In this document: positions 1 to 9,555 of the stretch, one piece after another
How positions within the stretch are numbered: position 1 is the stretch's first letter
Layout of the letters: the number at the start of each line of letters is the position of its first letter
Source of the DNA: Anatilimnocola aggregata
Lineage (GTDB): Bacteria > Planctomycetota > Planctomycetia > Pirellulales > Pirellulaceae
Direction: 5' to 3'
Assembly: GCF_007747655.1 (NCBI RefSeq)
Contig: NZ_CP036274.1
Span: forward strand, 3,038,001-3,102,000
Length of the DNA stretch: 64,000 nt
Program-made: the position numbers and the translations under genes
The notes under the pieces: generated by a model
Told to the model about the DNA's origin: nothing
The model's database searches: none
Seen by the model: only the letters and a program-made list of their open reading frames with translations

Positions 1-76
1 AGCGGTCAACTAGTTTTCCCCTCGCTGACGCGTCGGGCTAAGTAATTCAACCTCAACCTTAAACAAGATTCAGCAC

Positions 77-1393
77 TTGCCCTCGCAATCCTATAACGAA
101 GCCCTGAATTCCGTCGAGCAGACGCTGACGAAACTCAAGGGCTGCACCGAAGATGAAAAATCGCGCCTTCGCGGCGAACTCGCCGGCCTGCGCACCATGC
201 ACGAGAAATTGACGAGTGGCCGCGTCGAAATCGTGATTTTCGGTGAGATTAGCACCGGCAAAAGCGCGCTCATCAACGCACTGGTGGGGAGCAAAGTGTC
301 GGAAGTCGACGTGCGGGGCGGTTGGACGAAAGAAGTCTGGCACGTTGCTTGGAATGGCGCAGGCTACTCGATCCCCGGCCTGGGCGAATCGCAAGTCGTG
401 CTGATCGATACGCCCGGCATTAACGAAGTCGGTGGCGGGCCGCGGGGCGAAATGGCCCGCGATGTTGCCCAGCGAGCCGATCTCATTTTGTTCGTTACCG
501 ATTCGGACCTGAACGAGACCGAGTACACCGCCCTCGTCGAACTGACCACTTTCCACAAGCCGATTCTGCTGATCCTCAACAAGGTCGATCTCTACAGCCG
601 CGAGCAGCGGAGCCGGCTGATCGAAGTCCTCAACGAACGACTGCGCGACATTCTGCCACCCGACCAGATTGTCACCGCCTCGGCTGATCCGCGCGAGAAG
701 GAATACATCATTCAGGCGGCAGATGGCAGCGAGCGGAGCGAATGGCGCAAGCCGCTTGCCGATGTGAGCGAAGTCAAAGCCCGCATCCTGCAACTGCTCG
801 AGAAAGAAGGTCTGGCGCTCATTGCGCTCAATGCCGCCCTCTATGCTTCCGATCAAAGCGACAAAGTCGCAGCGCTGCGGGTGCAACTGCGGAACTCGCG
901 GGCCGAAAAGATCATCTGGGGCGTCGCGGGCATGAAAGCGGTCGCGGTTGGCTTTAATCCCATTCCCGTCGCCGACGTGCTCGGCGGTTTGGCTTTTGAT
1001 GGGCTGATGATTGTTTACCTCGCCGAGATTTACAACTTGCAGATGTCGACCAAGCACGCGCAAGAATTGGCCAAGGCGATTGGTGCGGCAGCGGGCGGAA
1101 TTACGCTCAGCGTCGCGGCCACGCATGGAGTGACGTGGTTCTTCAAGACGCTTACGCCGTTGTGGGGCACACTCATGACCGCGCTGCCGCAAGGCACTGC
1201 AGCTGGGTACGGCACGTACATCGTCGGCAAGGCAGCCAAGTACTATTTCGAAAATGGCAGTAGTTGGGGGAGTGAAGGCCCCAAGACGGTCGTCACGCGC
1301 ATTATCGACTCGATCGATAAAGACTCCATCATGCAGCAGTTCAAATCCGAGATCGGCAAAAAGCTGCTCGTGAATCGCCACGCGAAAAAGTAG
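77..1393 (+). CDS. GTPase of the Era/dynamin-like superfamily with DUF697-type C-terminus
   Basis: Putative membrane-associated GTPase, 438 aa from a TTG start. Visible motifs: G1 P-loop GEISTGKS (about residues 56-63), G3 DTPG (111-114), G4 NKVD (168-171) and a G5-like TASAD near 200. The C-terminal part has hydrophobic glycine/alanine-rich segments (AVGFNPIPVADVLGGLAF and a later AAAGG stretch) like the DUF697 domain of YcjF/HSR1-type GTPases. No ATG or GTG lies between the upstream stop at 26-28 and the TTG; the next in-frame Met is codon 41 (197), just before the GTPase fold, so the TTG start is likely but unproven. It converges on xseB with a 14-bp gap. The family call is firm; the cellular role is unknown. 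Confidence 0.85.
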   Translation: MPSQSYNEALNSVEQTLTKLKGCTEDEKSRLRGELAGLRTMHEKLTSGRVEIVIFGEISTGKSALINALVGSKVSEVDVRGGWTKEVWHVAWNGAGYSIPGLGESQVVLIDTPGINEVGGGPRGEMARDVAQRADLILFVTDSDLNETEYTALVELTTFHKPILLILNKVDLYSREQRSRLIEVLNERLRDILPPDQIVTASADPREKEYIIQAADGSERSEWRKPLADVSEVKARILQLLEKEGLALIALNAALYASDQSDKVAALRVQLRNSRAEKIIWGVAGMKAVAVGFNPIPVADVLGGLAFDGLMIVYLAEIYNLQMSTKHAQELAKAIGAAAGGITLSVAATHGVTWFFKTLTPLWGTLMTALPQGTAAGYGTYIVGKAAKYYFENGSSWGSEGPKTVVTRIIDSIDKDSIMQQFKSEIGKKLLVNRHAKK

Positions 1394-1407
1394 TTGGCCT
1401 ACTGAGC

Positions 1408-1725
1408 CTACTTTTGTGCGCGTTTGCGGCTGCGCGTGCCGGTCTTCTCGGCGAGTTCGCCAGTGGTGGAGTCGAACGGTTCCGTCGTGGCCTGGCCTTC
1501 CTCATCGACGCTCGTGAGGAGCTCAATCTTCTGTTCGGCCGCATCCAGCAATTGATAACAGCGCTGCAGGTGCTGAATTCCCTGTTCGTAAAGTTGCAGG
1601 GACTTGCCGAGTCCCTGCTGGCCATCTTCCAGGCCGTACACAATCTTTTCGAGCGCAGCGAGCGACGACTCAAACGATTCGGGCTGATCGGCGGTTGCGT
1701 CGGGCGTGGCGGGGGACTTGGTCAT
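1408..1725 (-). CDS. xseB: Exodeoxyribonuclease VII small subunit
   Basis: Small subunit of exonuclease VII, which degrades single-stranded DNA into short oligonucleotides with XseA. The 105-aa protein has the family core FESSLAALEKIVYGLEDG and a helical GLGKSLQLYEQG segment, flanked by short low-complexity termini, at the usual family size. It lies 3 bp downstream of xseA on the same strand, which indicates translational coupling and matched subunit dosage. Confidence 0.93.
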   Translation of the reverse strand: MTKSPATPDATADQPESFESSLAALEKIVYGLEDGQQGLGKSLQLYEQGIQHLQRCYQLLDAAEQKIELLTSVDEEGQATTEPFDSTTGELAEKTGTRSRKRAQK

Positions 1726-1728
1726 CTC

Positions 1729-3078
1729 TTACTCCGTTGCCTCGGGAATGCGTTCAACCTTGCTGACCACCTCGCCGCGCAGCAGGCGCGTGGTGAGCGT
1801 TTCGCCAATCGATAGTTGCGCAGCGTCGCGCACGACGCTGCCGTCGCTCCGCTGAGTGACGCTGTAGCCGCGCGTCAGAACTTGCAGCGGACTAAGCGAT
1901 TCCAGTCTGGCTGCCGTAGCAAGCAGCGAATCGCGTTGGCGTTTGACCTTACGGCGAATGGCCTGATCCATATTGCTCGACAGTTCGTCCAACCGCCGGG
2001 CGCGTTCGTGAATGCGGTCGAGCGGATGCGTGAGGACGCGGCGGCTAGCCAGCAATTGCAAATGCCGGCGGGCCGAAATGAGCTGCGTCGCCAGCGAAGT
2101 CTTCATGCGCCGTGCGACAACATTCAATTGCTCGCGCAGTTCGGTTGCCGAGGGCACGACTCGCTCGGCCGCTTCCGTGGGTGTGAGGGCCCGCACATCA
2201 GCGACCAGATCGGCGAGCGTGACATCGATCTCGTGACCGACGGCCGAAACGACCGGTACGCGAGAAGCAAAGATCGCCCGCACGACCGGTTCTTCGTTGA
2301 AGCACCACAAATCTTCGATACTGCCACCACCCCGACCAACCACCAGTACGTCAAGCGATGGGCGCAAGCGATTCGCCAGTTGAATGCCACGAACAATCTC
2401 GGCGGCGGCACCTTGCCCCTGCACTTTGGCCGGAATCACCAGCAGTTGCACCCCTTTGAAGCGGCGGCGAATCACTTGCACAAAATCGTGAATGGCGGCA
2501 CCACTGGGACTGGTGACAAAGCCGATCCGCCGCGGAAATCGCGGCAACTGTCGCTTGCGTGCCGGGTTGAAGAGCCCTTCGGCCGCTAGCCGCAATTGCA
2601 GTTGGCGAAACGCGAGCTGCAGCGCGCCGATCCCTTGCGGCTCGATCTGTTTGACGACGAGTTGATAGGTGCCGCGGGGTGGATAGACGTCGATATCGCC
2701 CCGGCAGATGACTTGCTGCCCTTCTTCCAACTCAAACTTCAAGCGCTGAGCCGATGTGCGCCAGAGGATCGCGCGCACCTGGGCCGAGTCGTCCTTGAGC
2801 GTGAAATAAACATGCCCCGAATGAGGCCGCGAGATTTCCGAGATCTCGCCACTGACACTGATCGACGAGAACTCAGCTTGCAGCGTTCCTTGAATGGCGG
2901 CGTTCAACTGCGAAACGCTCAGCACCAAGGGCTCGGGCGGAAGTTCGATCTCGATCGGCGCGGGCGCTGCTATTTTTGTCGGCGCTGGTTCTGGCTCGGC
3001 ACTGGTCGCTGCGGGCACGGAGACGCCGGGCGTTTCGTCGTCGTCTTCGTCCGAAAATAACCAGCGCTTTACCGGCAC
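1729..3078 (-). CDS. xseA: Exodeoxyribonuclease VII large subunit
   Basis: Catalytic large subunit of exonuclease VII, 449 aa. After an acidic/proline-rich leader (about 1-50) comes the OB-fold nucleic-acid-binding domain (LSVSQLNAAIQ, VSGEISE, GHVYFTLKD). The catalytic core follows, with GFVTSPSGAAIHDF, VVGRGGGSIEDLWCFN and SAVGHEIDVTLADLVAD. The C-terminal half is helical, and the typical LTRGYSV segment is near the end. The start is 4 bp beyond the dapF stop and xseB follows after 3 bp, giving a dapF-xseA-xseB run. Confidence 0.95.
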   Translation of the reverse strand: MPVKRWLFSDEDDDETPGVSVPAATSAEPEPAPTKIAAPAPIEIELPPEPLVLSVSQLNAAIQGTLQAEFSSISVSGEISEISRPHSGHVYFTLKDDSAQVRAILWRTSAQRLKFELEEGQQVICRGDIDVYPPRGTYQLVVKQIEPQGIGALQLAFRQLQLRLAAEGLFNPARKRQLPRFPRRIGFVTSPSGAAIHDFVQVIRRRFKGVQLLVIPAKVQGQGAAAEIVRGIQLANRLRPSLDVLVVGRGGGSIEDLWCFNEEPVVRAIFASRVPVVSAVGHEIDVTLADLVADVRALTPTEAAERVVPSATELREQLNVVARRMKTSLATQLISARRHLQLLASRRVLTHPLDRIHERARRLDELSSNMDQAIRRKVKRQRDSLLATAARLESLSPLQVLTRGYSVTQRSDGSVVRDAAQLSIGETLTTRLLRGEVVSKVERIPEATE

Positions 3079-3082
3079 GATA

Positions 3083-3922
3083 TTACTCCGGCCAATCGCC
3101 CGAAAAAACTTCGACTGCAGGCCCTGTTTTGTAGACGCAGCCGTCTTGCTCGTTCCACTCCAGTTCGAGATCGCCGCCGAGCAGGTGGTTCACGATTCGC
3201 CGGTCGGTGCGTCCCGAAAGAACACCGGCTACGCAAACAGCGCTCGCCCCTGTACCGCAGGCCAAGGTCTCGCCCGAGCCCCGTTCCCAGGTTCGCTGCC
3301 GCACTTCGCCGCGGCTAAGAACTTCGACAAATTCCACATTCACGCGTTTGGGAAAGAGGGGCGAAGTCTCGATGTGTCGGCCAAAACCGAGAACCAGTTC
3401 GTCGGTTGCGGCAGGCACGAAGATCACGCAGTGGGGATTTCCCATCGAAACAGCGGTCACTTCAAATTGCCGGCCGTTCGCTTCCAACGTGACGTTCACC
3501 GGTGGACTGCCGACGAGCTTGGTAGGAATCTTTTCGGCTTCGAGGATCGGCTTGCCCATGTTCACGCGGACGCGCTCAGCCTTGCCGTTCTTCACTTCCA
3601 GGTCGACGGTCAGAATGCCGTTGCCGGTTTGCAAACGGAGTTGCGGCGACTTCTTAATGCCGTGGTCATGCACATATTTGGCTACGCAGCGGAGGCCATT
3701 GCCGCACATTTCCGATTCGCTGCCATCGGCGTTGAACATTCGCATCCAGGCATCGGCCCCTTGGTTGCTGGGGCAGATGAGAATTAGCCCGTCGCTGCCG
3801 ACGCCGAAGTGTCGGTCGGACACCTGCTTGGCCAGTTCTGCAGGATCTCGGGGAAACGGCTCTTGGAAGCAGTTCACGTAGACATAGTCGTTGCCGATTC
3901 CCTGCATCTTCGTAAATCGCAT
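3083..3922 (-). CDS. dapF: Diaminopimelate epimerase
   Basis: Converts LL- to meso-diaminopimelate in the lysine/peptidoglycan precursor pathway. Both catalytic cysteine motifs are present, EMCGNGLRC and [10 protein letters not shown], with the N-terminal signature [13 protein letters not shown] chose the ATG at 3922 because a GGAG stands about 10 nt upstream, whereas it abuts the alternative ATG at 3931 (three codons longer). First gene of the dapF-xseA-xseB run. The region upstream, shared with a divergent gene, carries a palindromic repeat element. Confidence 0.94.
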   Translation of the reverse strand: MRFTKMQGIGNDYVYVNCFQEPFPRDPAELAKQVSDRHFGVGSDGLILICPSNQGADAWMRMFNADGSESEMCGNGLRCVAKYVHDHGIKKSPQLRLQTGNGILTVDLEVKNGKAERVRVNMGKPILEAEKIPTKLVGSPPVNVTLEANGRQFEVTAVSMGNPHCVIFVPAATDELVLGFGRHIETSPLFPKRVNVEFVEVLSRGEVRQRTWERGSGETLACGTGASAVCVAGVLSGRTDRRIVNHLLGGDLELEWNEQDGCVYKTGPAVEVFSGDWPE

Positions 3923-4038
3923 GTCCCGCATCTCCGCAGTTGTCTGGTGGGTAGCTCTTTAGTTTATCGCGAGACGCGATTCGGCAGAATGGCGGGGCAG
4001 GGTGGAGCGATCTTCAAGTGAGCACTTCAAACCCCAGC

Positions 4039-4144
4039 CGCAAAAGGGGGGTGTTCAATTAAGGGGTTACTAATTGAACAGGACACTGCGTAATTCTCGG
4101 GTTTCCGAGCGTTTGGTGTTCAAATAAGAGGCACGAAGTTGAAC
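4039..4144 (+). repeat. Two-hairpin element with CGCAAAAGGGGGGTGT core, copy 1
   Basis: The core motif is at 4039-4054. It runs into a 9-bp inverted repeat, GTTCAATTA (4053-4061) and TAATTGAAC (4071-4079). Sixteen nt later comes CTCGGGTTT (4096-4104), then TTTGGT and a second hairpin starting with the same letters, GTTCAA (4118-4123) and TTGAAC (4139-4144). The same layout with a different palindrome recurs at 25815-25920. It lies in the 334-bp spacer between the divergent dapF and DUF255 genes; I see no gene in that spacer. Confidence 0.7.
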
Positions 4145-4256
4145 GAGTTGGTTGAAAATGATATCGGGGTTTGAGCGGCGTTGGGGATCGCGCTCCTCTA
4201 TACTGACGACCTTATCTGGCGGGCCAAGAGGCGGATGAAACGAAAACGAGGGGACG

Positions 4257-6269
<2,013 letters not shown>

Positions 6270-6276
6270 CCTGCCG

Positions 6277-6293
6277 TCAGCGAAAAACGCTGA
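6277..6293 (+). terminator. Short hairpin after the DUF255 gene
   Basis: TCAGCG (6277-6282) and CGCTGA (6288-6293) pair around an AAAAA loop, 8 nt after the stop. There is no real T-run, so a terminator role is only possible. Confidence 0.3.
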
Positions 6294-6446
6294 GAAGTTT
6301 CGCCCCGGTCCCTATTCCGCTCGGCCGGGTGAATGCCTATACTCTTGGATTCCCTGAAAAGCCGCCCCCAGTTGCGGTGCGTGCTCTCTGCAGCAGGCAC
6401 GCCTGATTTGCTGGCGAATTGAATCGATCCGACGGAAGTCCCTACC

Positions 6447-6611
6447 ATGGCCAAAAGCAAGAAAAAAGCCGAAGTCGTCTTTCTGGTTTGCGAAGAAACG
6501 GGCGACATCAACTACATCCTCCGCCGTAAGCCGGGTGGCGAAAAGCTGAAGCTCAAAAAGTATTCTTCGCGCCTGCGCAAGCACACGCTGCACATCGAAA
6601 AGAAGAAGTAA
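6447..6611 (+). CDS. rpmG: Ribosomal protein bL33
   Basis: A 54-aa basic protein of the large ribosomal subunit, with the bL33 pattern [20 protein letters not shown] and a lysine-rich [17 protein letters not shown] end. It is short but complete, with GGAAG about 8 nt before the ATG. Zinc-binding L33 proteins carry two CxxC pairs; here one cysteine remains, so this is the zinc-independent (C-minus) form. A GC-rich hairpin with a T-rich tail follows before recJ. Confidence 0.88.
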   Translation: MAKSKKKAEVVFLVCEETGDINYILRRKPGGEKLKLKKYSSRLRKHTLHIEKKK

Positions 6612-6664
6612 GCCGGCTCTTGCCGCCGACCTTCAGCTGGCCTAGGCTTGGCTGGATTGTCAGT

Positions 6665-6706
6665 TGCCCGGCTGCCTGCCGGGCATGCTTCAGGGATTTA
6701 TTTTCA
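6665..6706 (+). terminator. Probable intrinsic terminator of rpmG
   Basis: TGCCCGGC (6665-6672) pairs with GCCGGGCA (6678-6685) around TGCCT, an 8-bp GC-rich stem. A T-rich stretch (ATTTATTTTC) follows at about 6697-6706. The hairpin would fall inside recJ if translation began at the ATG at 6664... which argues for the later recJ start. The 11-nt gap between stem and T-run is long for a classical terminator. Confidence 0.5.
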
Positions 6707-6720
6707 GTACGGAAGCTGTC

Positions 6721-8508
6721 ATGCGCAAGCGCTGGCGAATCAGCCCCTTGGATGCGGGAAGAGTCGCCCAGCTTGAACAAGCCGCTGGCGTTCCCAGCAT
6801 CGTCGCGCAGCTCCTGCTCAGCCGCGGCGTTTACGATCCTGCTACGGCAAGGTCGTTCCTCGAAGCCAAGCTGTCTGGCCTCCGCGAGCCCGACCTGCTG
6901 CCGGGTGCCGCCGCAGCTGCGGATCTCATTCACGCCGCCATCCAGGCCAAGCGCAAGATCGTCATTTATGGCGATTACGACGCCGATGGCATGACAGGCT
7001 CCAGCCTGCTGCTGACGTGCCTCAAGTTGCTCGGCGCTGATTGTTTGTATTACGTCCCCGATCGTCTGTCGGAAGGCTATGGGCTGAATCACGAAGCGCT
7101 CAAGACGCTCGCCGAGCGGGGCGCGAACATGGTCGTCTCGGTCGACTGCGGGATTACTAGCGTCGAGGAAGCCGAAACTGCTCGAAAGCTCGGCATCGAA
7201 CTGATTATTACCGATCACCATGAACTGGCCGACAGTTTGCCGAATGCGGCGGCTGTCGTGCATCCAAGGTTGCCGGGAACGAACTATCCCTTTGGCGGCC
7301 TGTGCGGGGCAGGGGTGGCACTCAAGTTGGCCTGGGCTATTTGTCAGCGGGCCAGCGGAGCCAAGCGAGTTTCCGAAAATCTGCGCAACTTCCTGCTCTC
7401 CGCGGTTGGCCTGGCTGCCATTGGAACGGTGGCAGATATGGTTCCGCTCATCGACGAGAATCGCATCCTCGTCCGGCACGGACTCACCAGTTTGAAGTTT
7501 CAGCCTTCGATTGGTCTCCAGGCGCTGATGCAGGTCTGCAAGTTGACCGATAAAACCGCGCTCTCAAGCGAAGACATCGCCTTTGCGATTGCCCCGCGAT
7601 TGAACGCGGCGGGCCGCTTTGGGCAGGCGAAGTTGGCCGTCGAACTGCTGACCACCGACAATCCCACCCGAGCGCAGCAACTGGCCGAATACATTCACGA
7701 ACTGAACAACAGCCGCGAAAGCATCGAGCGGAGTATTCAACTGGCTGCTGCCAAGCAGGTGAAGGATGAGTTCGACCCGGAAAACGACGGCGCGCTGGTG
7801 CTCGCAGGCAAGGGCTGGCATGCAGGAGTGATCGGTCTGGTTGCTGGTCGGTTGGCCGAGAAATATCAAGTTCCGGTGGTTCTCATCGCGCTCGATACCA
7901 CGGGCTCTCAGCATGGTGTTGGCTCTGCGCGGTCGCCAGGACGGCTGAACTTGCATCAGGCTCTAAATGCCTGTAGCGAGCACTTGCTCGGGCACGGTGG
8001 ACACGCAGCGGCCGCTGGTCTGCGGATCGAAGAGGCGAATATTGCTGCATTCCGCAACGCTTTTCTCGACTACGCCGCGGCAGAAGCTGGCGCGGTGGGA
8101 GCACAAGGGAGTGAATTGCGGATTGATGGAGAAGGCCCCTTTTGCCAACTGACGGCGGAAGTTGTCCGTCAGATCGAATCGCTCGCGCCGTTCGGCATGG
8201 GTAACCCGCGCCCCGTTTTGTGCGCGAGTGGGGTAACACTGATGGAACCACCGAAACGAATCGGCGGTGGCGAACGTCACCTATCGCTCAAGCTTTCGCA
8301 CCTGCGAACGCCGATGCGGTGCGTGGCGTTTGGCTTCGGCGATGATGCCGAAGCAATCACAGCAGCCAATGGCCCGCTGGACGTTGCCTATAAGCCTGTG
8401 ATTAATGAGTTCCGTGGTATGGCGAAAGTAGAGATTCAACTCGTCGACTGGCGAGTTTCGGAACTATCGAAGCCCGCGACTGCAGCCAGTTCGATTGCTG
8501 CAGTGTAA
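6721..8508 (+). CDS. recJ: Single-stranded-DNA-specific exonuclease RecJ
   Basis: A 5'-3' ssDNA exonuclease of recombination and repair, DHH phosphoesterase family, 595 aa. Motifs in order: YGDYDADGMTG (about 83-93), SVDCGI (140-145), ITDHHE with the DHH triad (about 165-167), the DHHA1 block with GHGGHAAAAGL near 420, then an OB-like C-terminal domain (APFGMGNPRP). The start MRKRWRI has GGAAG just upstream and is the usual N-terminus; an ATG 57 bp earlier overlaps the rpmG terminator hairpin. Confidence 0.95.
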   Translation: MRKRWRISPLDAGRVAQLEQAAGVPSIVAQLLLSRGVYDPATARSFLEAKLSGLREPDLLPGAAAAADLIHAAIQAKRKIVIYGDYDADGMTGSSLLLTCLKLLGADCLYYVPDRLSEGYGLNHEALKTLAERGANMVVSVDCGITSVEEAETARKLGIELIITDHHELADSLPNAAAVVHPRLPGTNYPFGGLCGAGVALKLAWAICQRASGAKRVSENLRNFLLSAVGLAAIGTVADMVPLIDENRILVRHGLTSLKFQPSIGLQALMQVCKLTDKTALSSEDIAFAIAPRLNAAGRFGQAKLAVELLTTDNPTRAQQLAEYIHELNNSRESIERSIQLAAAKQVKDEFDPENDGALVLAGKGWHAGVIGLVAGRLAEKYQVPVVLIALDTTGSQHGVGSARSPGRLNLHQALNACSEHLLGHGGHAAAAGLRIEEANIAAFRNAFLDYAAAEAGAVGAQGSELRIDGEGPFCQLTAEVVRQIESLAPFGMGNPRPVLCASGVTLMEPPKRIGGGERHLSLKLSHLRTPMRCVAFGFGDDAEAITAANGPLDVAYKPVINEFRGMAKVEIQLVDWRVSELSKPATAASSIAAV

Positions 8509-8532
8509 TTGGCAAGGCAAAGCACAGGCGCG

Positions 8533-9360
8533 TTACTTCGCCGGTGCTTCAGCCGCCGGTTTCTCGGCCTTCTTTTCGTTGGGATTATCTTCCGCCTTCT
8601 TCAGTCGGGGCACGAGCACCACGCGAACAGCTGTCCCCTTGGCGGGAATGTTCTCGGTGAAGGCATGAAACAACAGCCCTCCGTTGGCCTGCGTGCTTTC
8701 GACTGGCAGATCAAGCGTGGCAGTTGGGAAGTTGGAAACGCAGATGAAGTCGCCGCCGTTGGCCTGATAATGCAGGCGATTATTCTCCGGGTCTTTGTAA
8801 AAACCGCTCCCCGCAAAGACCCAATCGTAAGCCATCGCCTTGCCAGTCTTGGCGTGCTTAATGAGTTCCTGGGCTCGCACTTCCTTGGCGGTACCATCGG
8901 GTTCTTTCCACATCACATAGATGTCGACGATTTCGCCCGTGGCCGATTTGTATTCCGGATCGAACTTGACTGTCGTCCCTTGCTTGGCACCCAGGGCCAA
9001 TAGCCCGGCATGCACTTCTTCGGGCAGGCAATTGAGGGCGACGATCGATTCATGCTCTTTTGTTCCCTTGGGGCAGGCGAACATTTCCAACTGACCTTCG
9101 CGCAGGCAGATTTTGCCATCAACGACAATGGCCTTGCGCTTGGTATCGAGCCAGACGTCGTGTTTTTTCGACAGCTTGACCATGCCGTCGGGAGTCTTTT
9201 CGATGGCTGGCAATTCCGGCTTGGTTTCAGTCGGTTTTTCGGTTTCTTGCCCAATGCTGGGCAAGGACCACAATGCGGTACCGAAGGTGACGCCAGCAGC
9301 CAGGAGGATGATCGCGAAGGGGAATTTGGCCGGCCAACTGCCAGTGCGAACTAGTTTCAC
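8533..9360 (-). CDS. YdjY-like protein with N-terminal membrane anchor
   Basis: About 275 aa from a GTG start. A hydrophobic segment (PFAIILLAAGVTFGTALW) near the N-terminus is a signal anchor, followed by a Pro/Glu linker. The globular part (VWLDTKRKAIVVDGKICLREGQLEMFACPKG) looks like the YdjY domain found in planctomycete exported proteins; the C-terminus is Lys/Ala/Pro-rich. The GTG at 9360 is preceded by CGGAG; starting at 9480 instead would overlap the divergent gene and add an odd leader. Function unknown. It converges on recJ with a 24-bp gap. Confidence 0.72.
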   Translation of the reverse strand: MKLVRTGSWPAKFPFAIILLAAGVTFGTALWSLPSIGQETEKPTETKPELPAIEKTPDGMVKLSKKHDVWLDTKRKAIVVDGKICLREGQLEMFACPKGTKEHESIVALNCLPEEVHAGLLALGAKQGTTVKFDPEYKSATGEIVDIYVMWKEPDGTAKEVRAQELIKHAKTGKAMAYDWVFAGSGFYKDPENNRLHYQANGGDFICVSNFPTATLDLPVESTQANGGLLFHAFTENIPAKGTAVRVVLVPRLKKAEDNPNEKKAEKPAAEAPAK

Positions 9361-9555
9361 GAGAGGAACTCCGAGAAAAGGCTGAAGGATCGAAACACAA
9401 ATCGACGCTGGCGTCGTCGATGCTAAGGGACACGTCGGATACTGCTTGTAACTTGCAGGATAGCAGTGCCGGATAGGCAATGGCCATGCGAGTTGCTAAA
9501 ACAGCCTCGCCTGCATGGGCAAACGAATTATACACCTACGGCGTGCGCTCTGAGA

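Noticed and set aside
59-1381. Long open frame (440 aa) on the minus strand opposite the GTPase gene
   Set aside because: The plus-strand frame has all GTPase motifs in order; the antisense frame has no recognisable domain and its length follows from GC-rich codon use.
9466-9555. Earlier ATG for the hypothetical gene at 9556
   Set aside because: It adds 30 residues of odd composition and lies in the upstream region of the divergent YdjY-like gene; no ribosome site is visible at it.
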